Shown here: positions 9,317 through 38,744 of the stretch, piece after piece
How the letters are laid out: every line of letters starts with the position of its first letter
Position numbering within the stretch: the first letter of the stretch is position 1
Translations under genes and position numbers: made by a program
Source: Portunus trituberculatus
Taxonomy: Eukaryota > Arthropoda > Malacostraca > Decapoda > Portunidae
Length of the DNA stretch: 64,000 nt
Assembly: GCF_017591435.1 (NCBI RefSeq)
Contig: NC_059287.1
Location: forward strand, 10,353,696 to 10,417,695
Direction of reading: 5' to 3'
Notes under the pieces: model-generated
The model's database searches: none
What the model was told of the DNA's origin: nothing
Seen by the model: the letters and a program-made list of their open reading frames with translations, nothing else

Positions 9317-12300
9317 GGTAAAATCTATCCATCCAGATCTGCAAGCTGAGAACAGTCACAGCAGCAACAAGATTGAATGGAAACATATTCAAATGAAGCA
9401 CTTGATGAACTCTGAACTAACACAGAAGTGAAAAACAGTGCTTGCCTCACAGAGGGTTGTGTCTCATTGGTGTACAATGTTGACCTGCAGCAGATACTTG
9501 CCCTTCAAATTCTCAAGAGAAGGTGTTGATATGAATGCATAAATACATATCATGAAAGGTTTAAAATAATTTAATATATGCAGTTCAATAACAAGAGATA
9601 CCAGTAGAGACATATGTCAAGTTACAAGGAAGATAAAGAAATATAATAGATTATCTCATGGAATTAATAGATTAAACACACTGAAAATACTTTAGATAAA
9701 TCTGGATACAAAAAGTTGCAGTCAAATCAAACAACTTTTTACTAATACAAAAAAAGTTGCCGTCAAATAAACAACTTCTTTACTGATATACAAAACGTTG
9801 GTCAAATAAGACAACACGCTTTAGTTCCTACTCATCCTACCAGACACACGCAGAGTACAAGAAAACGGCACAGATAGTTAAGTATCTAGAAAAGAGTAAG
9901 GCATATAATTCAGTCAAATAAGTTTGTTTTAAGAGCTTTACTTACTTAATTTAGCAACTTTACAACACTGATTGCTAATGTCTATATTAAAGCTCAACGT
10001 ATGAAATGAAAACCAGGTTCCTCAGTTCAAGCAATTATCACATTGTTATGGATCAAGTCTGGCTGCAATATCTTCTGATGAATAGTATACATATTCATGC
10101 AATACTGCAAGACACACCTTACATTATTAATCACATTTTAGTACTTGGCAAAACAATTATTGTCACCTCCTTGTCACAGGGCTTTATATCCTGCCCCTAA
10201 AATGCAAACATATCCTCTCAAATTTGAGTATCTAAGATGGTCCATTTATTTTGCAAAGGTAAAAAAAAAAATAATGAATATATACTTCAAATGAGCCAAC
10301 AGATATCCAGATTGTTGTCTTTACCACCTGAAATTCAACAATGGGAAGATACAATGTGCAGTACCTCACTCAGGAAGGTATCAAGGCTTGACATTGTATG
10401 TGAGTCACAAATCAAACATCCACACACCAAGGCATCGCCCTCGCCCTGTGCACCTCTACCGACCACCATCTTGTGATCTGGGTCTGCTTTACAGGTGGAC
10501 TATTGGAAAGTCCTGTGCAGATTTGCTATGCTGTGCTGGTTGGATACCAACGCTGATGTTGGAACTTATGCCACATTGCAGCACCATCATATCATACATC
10601 ATATTTCTATACCAGGTGTCATGTGCTGCTGCTGGTGCTGGTGCTGCTACAAACAGGAGTATAGGAATGATCAGCGATGGCAAATGCTTGGTGTGTGGAC
10701 AGCTGATAATGATGATTTTTCATTATTCTCATGTACATTTTTCTCTGCCACTTGTCCATATGACATTTCATGAATACTGCTTCTACAATTAAAATCATTT
10801 ACTCGGAACATCATAACAATTATGAGCAGGAATATATGGATATAATTCACCTCACAGCTGCATTCCTACATTATGAAACAGCAGACTTCTAAAATACTTT
10901 GCCTTTCAGAAAACAGTGGCATAGGGCAATTATAAACCCTACAGTTACCTGCAGGACGTTGATGAAGCCAAGGACAAATGTGCCTCTTTCAATACAGTAC
11001 CGGGTTGAAAAAGCAACATTACGCAGATGGAAATGCCAAGTTCTCTACTCTAATTAAATACAACTGCCTGCAGAGTCTCTCCGAGGAAACCACCTTCCCC
11101 AGCACAGTGCCTCCCATGCCAGGAAGCCCCGCTGTGCCCCAGGCCACAGCCCGTGCACAACACCCACACCTATGAAGGGTTGTTCAAATATTAACCTTAA
11201 AGTTTTCTTAAGTACAATGGAAACAGTCTAATAATTGATCCATTTACTATTCTTATACCAAATAAAAATTTTAATTGTACATGTTATATTGCCTAACATC
11301 GTATTCATGGCTTCAATGTACAGTAACTTGATAATACAAAATTTTGTCATACAAAAATCTGTCTAGCAATACTACAAGCTATGACTATCATACATACTGA
11401 TGAAATAGTTCCATACTGTATAGCAAAATAATTAAAAGATCTCTCTTTTTATACAGTTAATATGCACCTGGGAGTGTCGCATTAAGAATTTCAGCTGCAA
11501 ATGTACAGATTTCAAATTCAAAGCACAGCAAATCATCGTTCGTGACACAAGTGTGAACTGCAACACAGGTGCAACCATCAGTGTGAGGCACAAATATTGA
11601 GATTGCTGATCCCTTAACAAACAATTGACACATTTCTTATTGATTTAAACAGTTGCAGCATTTTTTACTTTTTCTGAGTAGCAAAACAAAGTTCTCCATA
11701 ACAAAATACACATGCTGCGACTCAGACACGTGTGGACTGAAACAAGCAATCCAAAAAATGTTTGTGATGGCGTCTGATGACTCCAGGACTGCATGAGCCG
11801 CCTACACACCATATAGGAAACATTTGTAAACATTTTTTTTCTAATCAAAGATGTACATACATAAAAAAATGTCTTTATCAAATAATGTCCCATCAACAAT
11901 GCCATCAGGAAGGAGACAGAAAAAAATAAAATAAAATAAAATAAAATAAAAAGGCAGAAAAAACAAAGCTACTTGACCCTTGCCATACAAGATGGCATGT
12001 TTCATTAACTTCTGCTCCATTATTTCCCAACAAATGCATCTATGACAATGAGTATATGTATATGTTCTACTCTGCCTGGCCTGTTTATGCCAAGACACTA
12101 GCTGTGGAGACTGGCATGAGCAAATGTCAAATCTATAATGGTACACAAGAGCTTTGCTGTGCTACAACACTGCAATCTCCACCACATAATGCAAGGCAAC
12201 ACTCAAATATAAAAGAGCAAAAGCAAATTTATAAACTCTTTAAAAGCAATAGCCAATAGGTGCCACAATAATCAAGAAGTGACAGAGGATTGGCAGGAGA

Positions 12301-13496
12301 TAGGCTCGTTGGATCATGATAAATAAGGGAGTGCCAAACATCAAAGGTTGTATGGAAAGGTGATTGGTTCAGACCACAGCAGCAGGCATTCCCACACACC
12401 TCAGTGCATTCACTCTCCTCCCCCTCCCTCCAGTACCATCTCAACCATTAACTTAAGGTGAGAGGGAAGTTAGTGAGAGTCATCAAACAGCTGTGGTTGT
12501 CTGGTACAGTGGCAAGAGAACTGAACAGTAATAAGAGAATGCGATATCAACAGGAAAAATACAAAATTAACCAAAACCTTGGTGTGATCATTCATCTGAC
12601 ACAAATGGAATAATTGATGTTAGTGGATGTGCAAGTTGATGGGGATGATATTTGCTACAGAGCATGAAGGTGATCCTGTCTACATGAGAGGCATAGGAAG
12701 TCATTCTGAATGGCTTGTAACTGCTTGTCTCCTAGTTAACATTTACTGCCTATAAACTGCTGATAGCTACATATATATTGTGTTTCTGGAACATAATTAA
12801 TGAAAACCACATTTCTGAGTTACATGGTAATGAACCTTATTTACAAACTGATGCTTGTGAAATCTCAGCCAAATATTTTCCTTACATTAGTGTTTTGCCA
12901 ATAACAGCAAAACATTACCTCCTACACTTTTCTTCACATATATTTTACTTTTTTTACACATGAAGATATCAATATTTCATACTTAGTTCTGCACTGTGCA
13001 AACTTTCCCACTTCATTTACGTCTAACTTGTATCAAGAACTCCAAAACCTTTGTTCACCACTTAGTTCTCCTGCACTTCAGAATGTTTGCAGACTATACT
13101 GTACAAGTAAGAACTCTACCTTTCACCATACTTAAAACCTGTTCCTGTAACTACATTTCTGACACATAAAAACCTTTCTTATCAGCAAAGAAATAAAAGC
13201 AATGAAAACAAATAGCTTTGGTTTTAACTCAGTGCTGTATGTAACTCAAGGGCATCTCAATTCAGTGTCAATACTATGCATACAATTCAGATGCAATGCT
13301 ATGTATAGATGCATTCTCTCCACAGCAAAATCCAGAGCAGTGTCATCACTAAATCTCTTTCATGAACTCTGTAAATAATCACTCCTTTTCTTCACTGTGG
13401 AATCTTTAAAGTGCCCAGAGTACGGATAAATTTCCAATTTTACTTTTATCTCTAATTATTAAGAGCAGGTGAGGCATGGATGGACCTTGGCAAAGG

Positions 13497-13534
<38 letters not shown>

Positions 13535-13631
13535 TTGAATTAATTTAACATTTTGGTTTTCGCAATACAGTAGATCGCAAATTTTGACTAAAAAGATGTC
13601 TGATCTTTGTCTTTGTCTATCTGTTTTGATC

Positions 13632-13680
<49 letters not shown>

Positions 13681-14546
13681 AGGCTATAAATAAGTCACAA
13701 CAATTTGGAATTTGTCAACTTATGATCTGGAATTACTTGGCAGGTTTATGTAATACACATCAGGAATGTTTGTTTTGTAACTTGGCATGAAGTCTATGAC
13801 ATCCATTTTTTGAACAGGTGCTCCAATGAACATTTTTTCCAAATATAATTAATATTTCAATCAACAAGTGGTTGGCTAGCAGGTAACTATGGACCACAAC
13901 ATCATTTTTTACAAAGATCACGAAATGCAACACAATAATTATCTCAACACAGTGAAATTTCTTGAACAATTCTGTCCCAAGCCGCTGTTACCACCACCAC
14001 CATCACCACCATCAAGTACAATTACAACTCAACACTAAGGCACATACAATTTACTGTGTTAAAGTGTATGGAGACTGGTGTTGCTGCTGCTTCTACACAT
14101 ACTTTTACTCAGTTCACCTCAGTGCTTAAAATTTAAAAGTACAATGCCATTCTGAAATTCAAGATAAACAGCACAGTAAGCCTGTGGTGAAGACCATCCC
14201 TGTCTTAGTGCCTCAAGGAACACTGCAATAATTCACCCCATAAATACATTATTCCCAAAACAATCATTTACTTTTTATAAATAATGTCTTGTTCATGCTG
14301 AGGGCAACACATTTCCCTTCCCTTGTGACCCACCAAACATCCAGACACTCTGCACTCATCTTACATCAAGAATGAACTCCTGAGTGGCTCATCACCAGCC
14401 TCTTCACTCCTCACTCTCCATTCCTTCAGTGTCTTGCTATATTGTTTGCAACTTAGCTCACTCCATGTTCTACTTACAGCATTTAATCTACATAATATGT
14501 TTGTTGCCAATGAAAGATGATTGAGAAAAACTTGATCACAATGTTA

Positions 14547-14664
<118 letters not shown>

Positions 14665-16425
14665 CATAGAACATAATAACTGTATGTGCCTGTGACCAAC
14701 ACACTGCATGTGTCTCCTAGAGGAGGTTGAACCTGAGCTCAACAGAAGGTTTGTAGCTTATGTTAAAAGAAAGAAAGAAAAAATAATAAATAGAGCTGCC
14801 ACTTACTACATGTCACCACCACCATGTCTAACATTTCACTGACTTAGTAAACTCTTGCCTCTGCTGCACACACTGCAGTGCCTTGTGGTATGAGGTCAAA
14901 CAAATACTACATCCATTGTGATATTAAAATCTTAAATAATTGCAAGGCTCCCACCTACAAGCTGGTACTGCCTCTGAAATATTTAGCAGTGTTAAACTGT
15001 ATCATTATTGAACAGATTCTCTCTCACCACTTATATGATGCTTGAGAATTATTTATGGATGAAGTGAACAGTTTGCAGCATTGCACTCTAAAAGAAGTGA
15101 AAACATCTCTTTAGTGTGTATTATTTCCTATTTATCAAGTCTATATACCTGATCATAGTGAAACAAAGCAATGTTTCTTATATTTCCACCTCCTGCTGTC
15201 AAACACAACACCCTGTCTCTGTGCCACACAGGCTCTGTTAAGCTGAGGTTCAACCACCACACACAAGGCATTTCCTATGGTTCTCTTGGCAAACATCTTG
15301 GTGTTGGGACTCACACAACTATGAATTCTTTTAATCTATTACTTTATCATTCTAAAAATTTATTGCATGAAATTGCATGAAAAGTTTTATATGTATGTCA
15401 CAATAAAGGAATTCTGAAATTTATCTATACATATTATATTACACTGAAGAGAAATGTCAATGTACACTTCTCTATTTTTTTACCATGAAATCATCCAAAT
15501 TCTACCAAATTCCCAAAAACACACAAATTCTTGTAAAACACAGATATAGAAAATTTACAACTTGATTCAAGACCTAAGATTTTTAACTGACTGAATTCAA
15601 CATACAAAATATAAGCTTGATGTTTCCTTACAAACTAGTCTAGATACTGTACAGAATTGAAACATATGATTTGACTATGCAATATCTTACGGTACTCAAA
15701 TAAAAGAGAGAAAATAAAGTAGAAAATATGGATATTATCACACAACAGTGACTTAGATTCAAGCCATGACTCAAAGTAATAGTTTCATGAAGGCTAATGA
15801 GGATGCACCAATAGTTCCAGTCAATAATCAATAGGAATAATGACAATGATAGAGGTCCTCAGAAGGCATCCCCAATACTTCACCCTATGCTTAATGATGT
15901 TTCCTTAATTACCATAAAACATACTTGGATTCATAAATAAACAAAATACTGCCAGATATGTGTGTGGTTAATCAACAAATTCAACAACTTGACTTTCTAC
16001 AGCTTCAAGTAACATGAAAAAAATAAACAAATGAATGAATAAAAACAACCAATACTATCATCATTATCTTCGTCATCATCCATTCCATTACTTTATGACT
16101 AGGTTCAAATATATTACGACAAGGATTAGTGTCTTAACGAACGCTCCAGACGTTACAAGGATCCCCAGTAGAAGTTAATGCCAGATTGTGATTTGTGACA
16201 CCACTAAAACCAACATCCGAGAAGGTTGTGACACTTCCCTGGATTAAAACAATGTCTGAGTATGTGACCATCTGCTATGTGATGGTTAGAATAGTATGTG
16301 GTCTATCAACTTAAGAGCTTGGAAATATAATCTAACTATTTGCAGCCGATTTCTAGACAAGCATACATTTTATTTTTCGATACTACATACAAAGCACATC
16401 AGATAAAAACATTACTTCCAATCTA

Positions 16426-16427
<2 letters not shown>

Positions 16428-16498
<71 letters not shown>
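16428..16498. repeat. (AT)n microsatellite, about 70 bp
   Basis: AT repeat with a single interruption (ATGTAT) near its right end. Confidence 0.95.
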
Positions 16499-17178
16499 AA
16501 AAAATGCATTACTTGTGATCACATAAATACTTGTTAATAATTTAAGTGAAGCAAATGAGAAGGCTGCATTCCTCTCAGACTCACAGTTTTAGGGACCAAT
16601 TATTGCATTTCCTGGGTAGTAAAAAGTAAGATTAATGAGAGGAAGGAGCACCAGATAACTGAGATCATGAGGTGCAATGAGAATGAAAGCGACACACAGG
16701 GAATAATTCTGTGGCGGAAAACAAAGTGGCTGTCAAGGGAAGGCTTAGCCAATGTGTAAAGGTGATGATATGTTTGAAGAACTGTGAGTGTAAGAATATC
16801 CTTGAGGAACACCATGCAGTCATAAAGGAATACTAATAGAAAGCTAAGGCACAACCAGCTTTGCAAGAATGATTACCTGGGAGTCATGAAGGTGCTATAC
16901 TATGCACTCCCCAGTACCAGATCTCAATGACTAAAACTAAACTATATATCAATGGACAAAACTGAATGCCCATGAAGAGAGGAACTATTGGAACTTATAG
17001 TACAACAAATACCTACAGTTAGATTCATAGAGTCAAGGGAAAACATTATCTTTCTGGCAATGCTCTCCTTCATGAACTGAAAGACGGGACTGCAAAGCCT
17101 GACTCTGCTCCCCATAGTATGATATGCTGCTGGGGTGATGCTGGCCTGAAGATGTTGCATGTCCTTGTTACAAGCTGA

Positions 17179-17645
17179 CATCTTTGTAGTATAGTTTATC
17201 AGTTCTCTTGGTAGTGTTCAAGTGAGGAGAATATCAATGTCAGTGTTATACAAAGAAATTTAGGTCTTTGTAGCCTAACTTATCGGTTCTCAGTAGTTAG
17301 TAGTGAGGAATGTACCGATGTCAGTGTTGTACAAAGTAAAATCTATGTCTTTGTTGTCTAGCTTGTTTATTTTCTTGGTAATGTATGAGTGAGATGAACA
17401 AATGTTGTCCTCTTTGTTCAAGCTATTTCTTGGTTGGTGATTTAGAGTCTTTCTGTTCACTAAGAAAAGGAACCTGGCAAGAAAAAAAATAACTCAAATT
17501 TGCTAATAAGAGTGAGATGTTGTGGCATCTCACTCGTATGATCTTTATCCAAGCCATTTTTTGGTAAATGATCTACTGACTTTCATCTCATTAAAAAGAA
17601 GTAACCTGGCATGCAAAACAGTCACTTAAACTTGAAAAAAAGATG
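17179..17645. repeat. Degenerate tandem duplications
   Basis: Three diverged units of about 84 bp start near 17179, 17264 and 17347. They share CTTTGTAGYMTAACTTATC-like starts and a TCAGTGTTRTACAAAG segment. After them, two diverged units of about 130 bp share AACCTGGCA and TTTTTTGGT-type segments (about 17405-17530 and 17535-17645). No coding potential. Confidence 0.65.
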
Positions 17646-18232
17646 AACAAGTCTGTTGTTGTTTAGAGCTCAAGAAAAGCCAAATATTCTCAATAGTGTT
17701 GCCGTAAATATTCTTCTATATAAGATGGCCATGTCAAGTCTTATATGGTAATGAAGAAAACATCATTCCCAAACATCTTGCCACACTCTGCTGCCTAACA
17801 CACACACAAGTACCCTTGACTTCTTCACTAATCATTATCCAAGAGTTAAATTTCCCATGCAGGGTTTCATGTGTGACTTTCTTCTAAGCTCTCTGTCTCT
17901 AAAACTCATCAAAAGGCAACCAAGATGACAAACATAAAACTGTATCAACACAGTTTTCTGCAGATGAGTTTCACAGAAATCCCAAATACTGAACTCTAAT
18001 TTAAGTATATTACATACAATATACAATTTTACATACATACTTTTTAGGTTCAAATTTAACCAAAAAGTAATAACATCTGTGATTAGAGAATATAGCTTTC
18101 TTTTTACATTATAGATATGAACTCAAGAGAGTCATCCAGTCCAGTTCCATGACACTCAGAGTAAAGTACCAATATCAACAGTGAGTCAGTAAGAAAGGAC
18201 AGCACAACACACCCAGGCAGCGGCGGCACACG

Positions 18233-34659
<16,427 letters not shown>

Positions 34660-35382
34660 GGTCCCTTTCTGCCCGAGGACTCGCCTCTTACAACACAAGC
34701 GTAGCGGAGTGAGGGAGCGTCAGGCGTGAAGACACACCACCATCACCACCACTCTCCTCCTCCCTCACACTCACAGCTGACGCGGAGGAATACTTCACCT
34801 GCAAACGTAAACAACCCATGGAAAAACTAGTGCCATGTTGTTTCTACGCGTTGTTCTGTGTTTTTCTAATGACCTTGTTTCAGGCAGATGGTGGTGATGG
34901 GTCAACTGGTGTGTTCTGAAGGTTTGGTGTGTAAGCGGTGATGTGTTGTGTGGTTTAATGAGGTGTGTGTTTGGTCTTTGTTTTGGTGGTGTCGTCTGCC
35001 TCTACATGAGAGAGAGAGAGAGATACTGCACTGGCAATGTGTCTATACATGTATTAATTCTCTGCAAATTCGAATAATTAGATAAAGAAATGTCTTCAAA
35101 GCTTTGTTTTTCAATGCATAACCATATAACATACGTACTTTATTTTTCACTTTAATGCATAGGTAGAACACTTCAAGTACTGTACCATTTCCCATGTATT
35201 TTCCTGCTGACATCATTTGCCTTTCTTCCCTTTTTTTAAAAGGATTTTGCACGAATCTGTACCAGAGTTTTGCTATATGACATTACCATTAGTTTCTTTT
35301 CGTTATTGGTCGCTGTTCGTCAACCAGGCAGTAACGTGACTGGATCACACTGATGTTGCGTCCATTTGTACTGCACCTACGT

Positions 35383-35417
<35 letters not shown>

Positions 35418-35480
35418 ACTTCCGGTTTCTTGAGCAAATAGCAGAAAATTAAGAAAAAAAGTTGGAAGTTACAGGTAATC
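34660..35480 (-). promoter_or_regulatory. RNF11 5' UTR and probable promoter flank
   Basis: Upstream of the RNF11 ATG the sequence becomes more G+C- and CpG-containing up to about 34840 (for example CACGCCTGACGCTCCC on the minus strand), as expected for a 5' UTR and proximal promoter. No TATA box or initiator could be assigned. A CT microsatellite lies at 35382-35412. The assignment is by position only. Confidence 0.3.
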
Positions 35481-35488
35481 TCTATTAC

Positions 35489-35576
35489 CTGAAGTAGTCT
35501 GTGGTCGCGGATCCTGAAACACTGTGTCACATCTCCTTCACTCTCAAATGGGTCTATAAGATTTCTAGGTACATTA
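35489..35576 (-). CDS. Weak candidate exon of an unknown gene
   Basis: 88 bases bounded on the minus strand by an acceptor with a long T tract (TTTTTTTTTTGTGATAG) and a donor CAG|GTAATA. One frame is open: NVPRNLIDPFESEGDVTQCF then RIRDHRLLQ. The peptide looks protein-like but I do not recognise it, and chance cannot be excluded. It is about 830 bp upstream of the RNF11 start on the same strand; a 5' RNF11 exon or a transposon fragment are alternatives. Confidence 0.2.
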
Positions 35577-35965
35577 CTATCACAAAAAAAAAAACATTGA
35601 GAACATAGCCAATAATTCATGTGGCCTTTATAACCGTGACGAGAGAAAAGTTTTTCGAAGTACCTACGGCTACAGCACGCTGCCACGCACACACGCACAC
35701 ACACACACTTTTCATCTCTCCATTCACGACGCTGTGCTGTATCGCCGCACTATCGCGTGGCCATAAAACCGAGACTTGACAAATACGTTAATATACTTTT
35801 TGACTTAGTGTAAAGACTAATAGATAAATTGAAAGTATTATCATGAAGCTAGTTTAGTATTATTGCCAAGTTTCTTGATCGTCTCTATTACTGATTATAA
35901 TTCAGCAGAAGGCATGTATATTTATCTCAAACTGAAGATACGAGCCTCGTGTGAATGATATATAC

Positions 35966-36521
35966 CAGTGGTTCTTAATCTGGGGGGCGCGCCCTCCCTA
36001 TGGGGACGTGGATGATTTCTAGGGTGGGCACGAACCTCAGGTGAAAAGTAGAAGTTTTTCCATTTATGAGTTATTTTCATGACAAGAGCTCGTTGCTATC
36101 AAAACCAAGTACAGAAACCGCCTGAACGTTGAAGGGGACGTACGTTGTGCACTTTCAAGCATTCGACCATGTATTCAAGATCTGGTAGCTAAGAAGCAGT
36201 GTCAAATATCTCACTAACCATGTATTCTAGATCTGGTAGCTAAAAAGCAGTGTCAAATATCTCACTAACCATGTATTCAAGATCTGGTAGCTAAGAAGCA
36301 GTGTCAAATATCTCACTAACCATGTATTCAAGATCTGGTAGCTTAGAGCTGTGTCAAATATCTCACTAATGTAATTCATGCTTATTAAATGGACTAAAAA
36401 GACATTTTTTTATTTTCTTTTTAAATCTGGGAGTGAAATTTGTCTAAAGATGCAAGGGAGGCGTGGAGGGAAAGAGCAGTTCCTAGAGGGGGCGTGATAG
36501 TAAAAAGGTTAAGAACCACTG
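35966..36521. mobile_element. hAT-type non-autonomous element
   Basis: The left terminus CAGTGGTTCTTAATCTGGGG and the right terminus (reverse complement CAGTGGTTCTTAACC) are inverted repeats of the type found in hAT MITEs of many animals. The flanking 8-mers ATATATAC and ATCTAAAC agree at six of eight bases, consistent with an aged 8-bp target duplication. The interior has no transposase but holds a 51-bp tandem repeat. Confidence 0.85.
36166..36368. repeat. 51-bp tandem repeat, 4 copies, inside the hAT element
   Basis: The unit begins ACCATGTATTCAAGATCTGG and ends TCAAATATCTCACTA. Copies start at 36166, 36217, 36268 and 36319. The last is slightly shortened (TAGCTTAGAGCTGTG). Confidence 0.95.
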
Positions 36522-36804
36522 ATCTAAACCTTGCGAAATGATGAATAAGGCAATAACAAGTGGCAGTGTTGTGATGATAATATAGGCTGGCAAATATAAC
36601 AATGAAAACGTTCCGTCAGATTTCATTTAGAGCCACAGGAAGTGGTACTGCAGTTATCAAAGGCTCGTGATGCCGACGCCGACGGTGATAATGGAAGTGG
36701 TGTAATCATGTAATGCTATGCAGCTATAGTGTATACATCCTCGACCGATTTATGGGACTGTACGTATGTCATGGGTCGTAACTAAAATTCCACTTATAAT
36801 TGAT

Positions 36805-36807
<3 letters not shown>

Positions 36808-36842
<35 letters not shown>

Positions 36843-37153
36843 ACGTAGTGTAGTGGTTAGCACCACGATTTAGATACAGACCTAAATCGTGGTTAGCACG
36901 CTCGACTCACAATCGAGAGGGGCGGGTTCGAGTCCCGGCGCGGCGAGGAAAATGGGCAAGCCTCTTAATGTGTGGCCCCTGTTCACCTAGCAGTAAATAG
37001 GTACGGGATGTAACTCGAGGGGTTGTGGCCTCGCTTTCCCGGTGTGTGTTGTGTGTGATGTGGTCTCAGTCCTACCCGAAGATTGGTCTATGAGCTCTGA
37101 GCTCGCTCCGTAATGGGGAAGACTGGCTGGGTGACCAGCAGACGACTGAGGTG

Positions 37154-37190
<37 letters not shown>
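36808..37190 (+). mobile_element. tRNA-Val-like SINE copy 1 flanked by (CA)n
   Basis: (CA)n 36808-36840, the SINE from 36841 to about 37158, then (CA)n 37159-37190 as tail. The head has TAGTGTAGTGGTTAGCAC (A-box), anticodon arm CTCGACTCACAATCGAG with CAC in the anticodon position, and B-box GGGTTCGAGTCCC, as in valine tRNA. A body follows, starting CCTGTTCACCTAGCAGTAAA. A 25-bp self-complementary segment (36864-36888) sits between two copies of GTGGTTAGCAC. Confidence 0.85.
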
Positions 37191-37193
<3 letters not shown>

Positions 37194-37500
37194 TGTAGCT
37201 CAGTGGTTAGAGTGCTGGCTTCACAAGCCAGAGGAACGGGGTTCGATTCGCCGGCCGGGTGGAGATATTTGGGTGTGTCTCCTTTCACGTGTAGCCCCTG
37301 TTCACCTAGCAGTGAGTAGGTACGGGATGTAAATCGAGGAGTTGTGACCTTGTTGTCCCGGTGTGTGGTGTGTGCCTGGTCTGATCAGGCCTATCCGAAG
37401 ATCGGAAATAATGAGCTCTGAGCTCGTTCCGTAGGGTAACGTCTGGCTGTCTCGTCAGAGACTGCAGCAGATCAAACAAACAGTGAAACACACACACACG
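37191..37500 (+). mobile_element. tRNA-like SINE copy 2, ending in (CA)n
   Basis: Starts directly after the (CA)n tail of copy 1. The head GTGTAGCTCAGTGGTTAGAG, arm CTGGCTTCACAAGCCAG (CAC in the anticodon position) and B-box GGGTTCGATTC are diverged from copy 1, while the body is clearly the same family. It ends AACAGTGAAACACACACAC. Confidence 0.85.
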
Positions 37501-37792
37501 AAATTATGAGAATAATGAATAATTTGGATTAAGAAAATCACACGGACCAGACGGAATTGCAAATTGGATACTAAAGGATTCTAGAAAGGAACTACGATAG
37601 CTGACAAAATTTATAGTACCTACAATTAAGTGCTCTCTATAAAGGAAGAAAAAATATCTGGTCTGGAAGACTTCATAGATTGGTACTAATTTATAAAGAA
37701 GGGTATAAGGAAGATCCAACAAATCCCTAACAAGCGTCGTAGCAAAAATATGTGAGAAAGTAATCAAGGCAAGATGAATAAAACATCTAGAG
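37501..37792 (+). mobile_element. LINE A segment 1: reverse transcriptase fingers region
   Basis: Translated across frameshifts: KSHGPDGIANWILKDSRKEL and SLTSVVAKICEKVIKAR. These correspond to the conserved N-terminal RT blocks (GPDGI.., VSLTSV..K..E..) of CR1/Jockey-type LINEs. It is cut at 37792 by a hAT-like end. The element continues at about 38750, 39720 and 44041. Confidence 0.75.
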
Positions 37793-38000
37793 TTCTCAGC
37801 ATGGGGTTGCGAACCTTCAGGGGGTTCATAAGATTTCCGTGGGTACCTACTTAGATGTCTGATCTAACAAATATCCTTTACAGTACCATTGCATTTTGAA
37901 TTTGTGTTTGTCATTAAATTAACATTCTATGGGTACTTAGATGGCGGATCTAATATAAGTTGCAGTACCATTGCATATTGAGTTACTGCCAGTCACAAAA
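37793..38000. mobile_element. Fragment with hAT-like left end, inserted in LINE A
   Basis: GTTCTCAGCATGGGGTTGCG resembles the subterminal sequence of hAT elements (GGTTCTCAACC-type ends). Inside, a segment starting TGGGTACCTACTTAGATG is repeated in diverged form at 37931. No right end is visible because the Harbinger-like element follows. Confidence 0.45.
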
Positions 38001-38684
38001 GACGGGTTTACACGTGCCAGTTTGCGACTGAAATTGTAAGTCAGTAGAGTTTGTCTGAATATCCTTGCATAGCGACTGGATAAACGAGTCGCAAAACAAG
38101 ACCAACATGTTGATCTAGTTCAGTCGATTTGCGACTTTATTACGCTGTGACTTCACGGAGTAAGGTTTAAAAATGTGGTGTCGATATAGAGAAGAAGAAT
38201 TTGGAGTTAGTGAGGGAAAAGAGCACATCTGGGACCATAAAAGTGAATTCTACAGAAAAAAAAAAATCAGCAAATTGGCGTTCGACGAGACAGGTGCCGC
38301 TCTCCAAGAACTATTTCCTTCAATGCAGAGTGTTGTTGGAGGTGAAAATTGAAGACTTGTCATCGCAATTGTGCATAGTCTTAAGGTTAGTGTATGGTAA
38401 ACACTCATTTCTTTCTTTCTACTTAGCCAGGGACGTATCCACAGGCATTTTCTTTTCTGTTGACTCCTGTGGTACGCCAAAAGAAGAGCAACCACCGCTT
38501 CAGCATCAAGACTGGAGGAAGACATCTTTGCGGGTAGCTGTTTGTTTACATTCACTTCCCGCCAAGGCGCTAACTAGTCGATACTTTCCAATCGCTATGT
38601 GTGACGTTTTCCGACTAGATAGACTCAGTCGATACTTCTAGCAACTTGCAATTTCAATCACAAATTGGCACGTGTTAACCCGCC
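38001..38684 (+). mobile_element. Harbinger-like DNA transposon with 40-bp TIRs
   Basis: The left end GACGGGTTTACACGTGCCAG and the reverse-complemented right end GGCGGGTTAACACGTGCCAA continue as inverted repeats for about 40 bp (34 or so matches). The CGGGTTTACACGTG-type terminus and an internal MADF/Myb-like frame fit the PIF/Harbinger superfamily, whose elements encode a separate Myb/MADF protein. At 684 bp no DDE transposase is present. The 3-bp flanks (AAA, TTA) do not match, so no clean target duplication is visible. Confidence 0.7.
38173..38352 (+). pseudogene. MADF/Myb-like protein remnant of the Harbinger-like element
   Basis: 59 codons to TGA. HIWDHKSEFYRKKKISKLAF then DETGAALQELFPS follows the MADF pattern: WD, a Tyr seven residues after the Trp, basic residues, an AF/AW aromatic and an (E)IG..L helix. 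It is truncated by the stop. Family assignment is by pattern only. Confidence 0.45.
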
Positions 38685-38744
38685 TTAGCCTGAGACGTAT
38701 CCACAGACATTTCCTTTTCTATTGATTGTTCCGGTACGCCAAAA

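Noticed and set aside
10388..10792. 134-codon plus-strand frame
   Set aside because: No domain, no splice context, Cys/Ala runs from a GCTG repeat; lies in probable RNF11 3' flank.
35345..35704. 119-codon minus-strand frame as one coding exon
   Set aside because: It crosses a CA run, a T tract with a good acceptor, and a CT repeat; only the middle 88 bases look like an exon and were listed separately.
36841..37262. Two functional tRNA-Val genes
   Set aside because: A- and B-boxes and an anticodon arm are present, but acceptor stems do not pair and the shared non-tRNA body marks them as SINEs; one is also split by a 25-bp insert.
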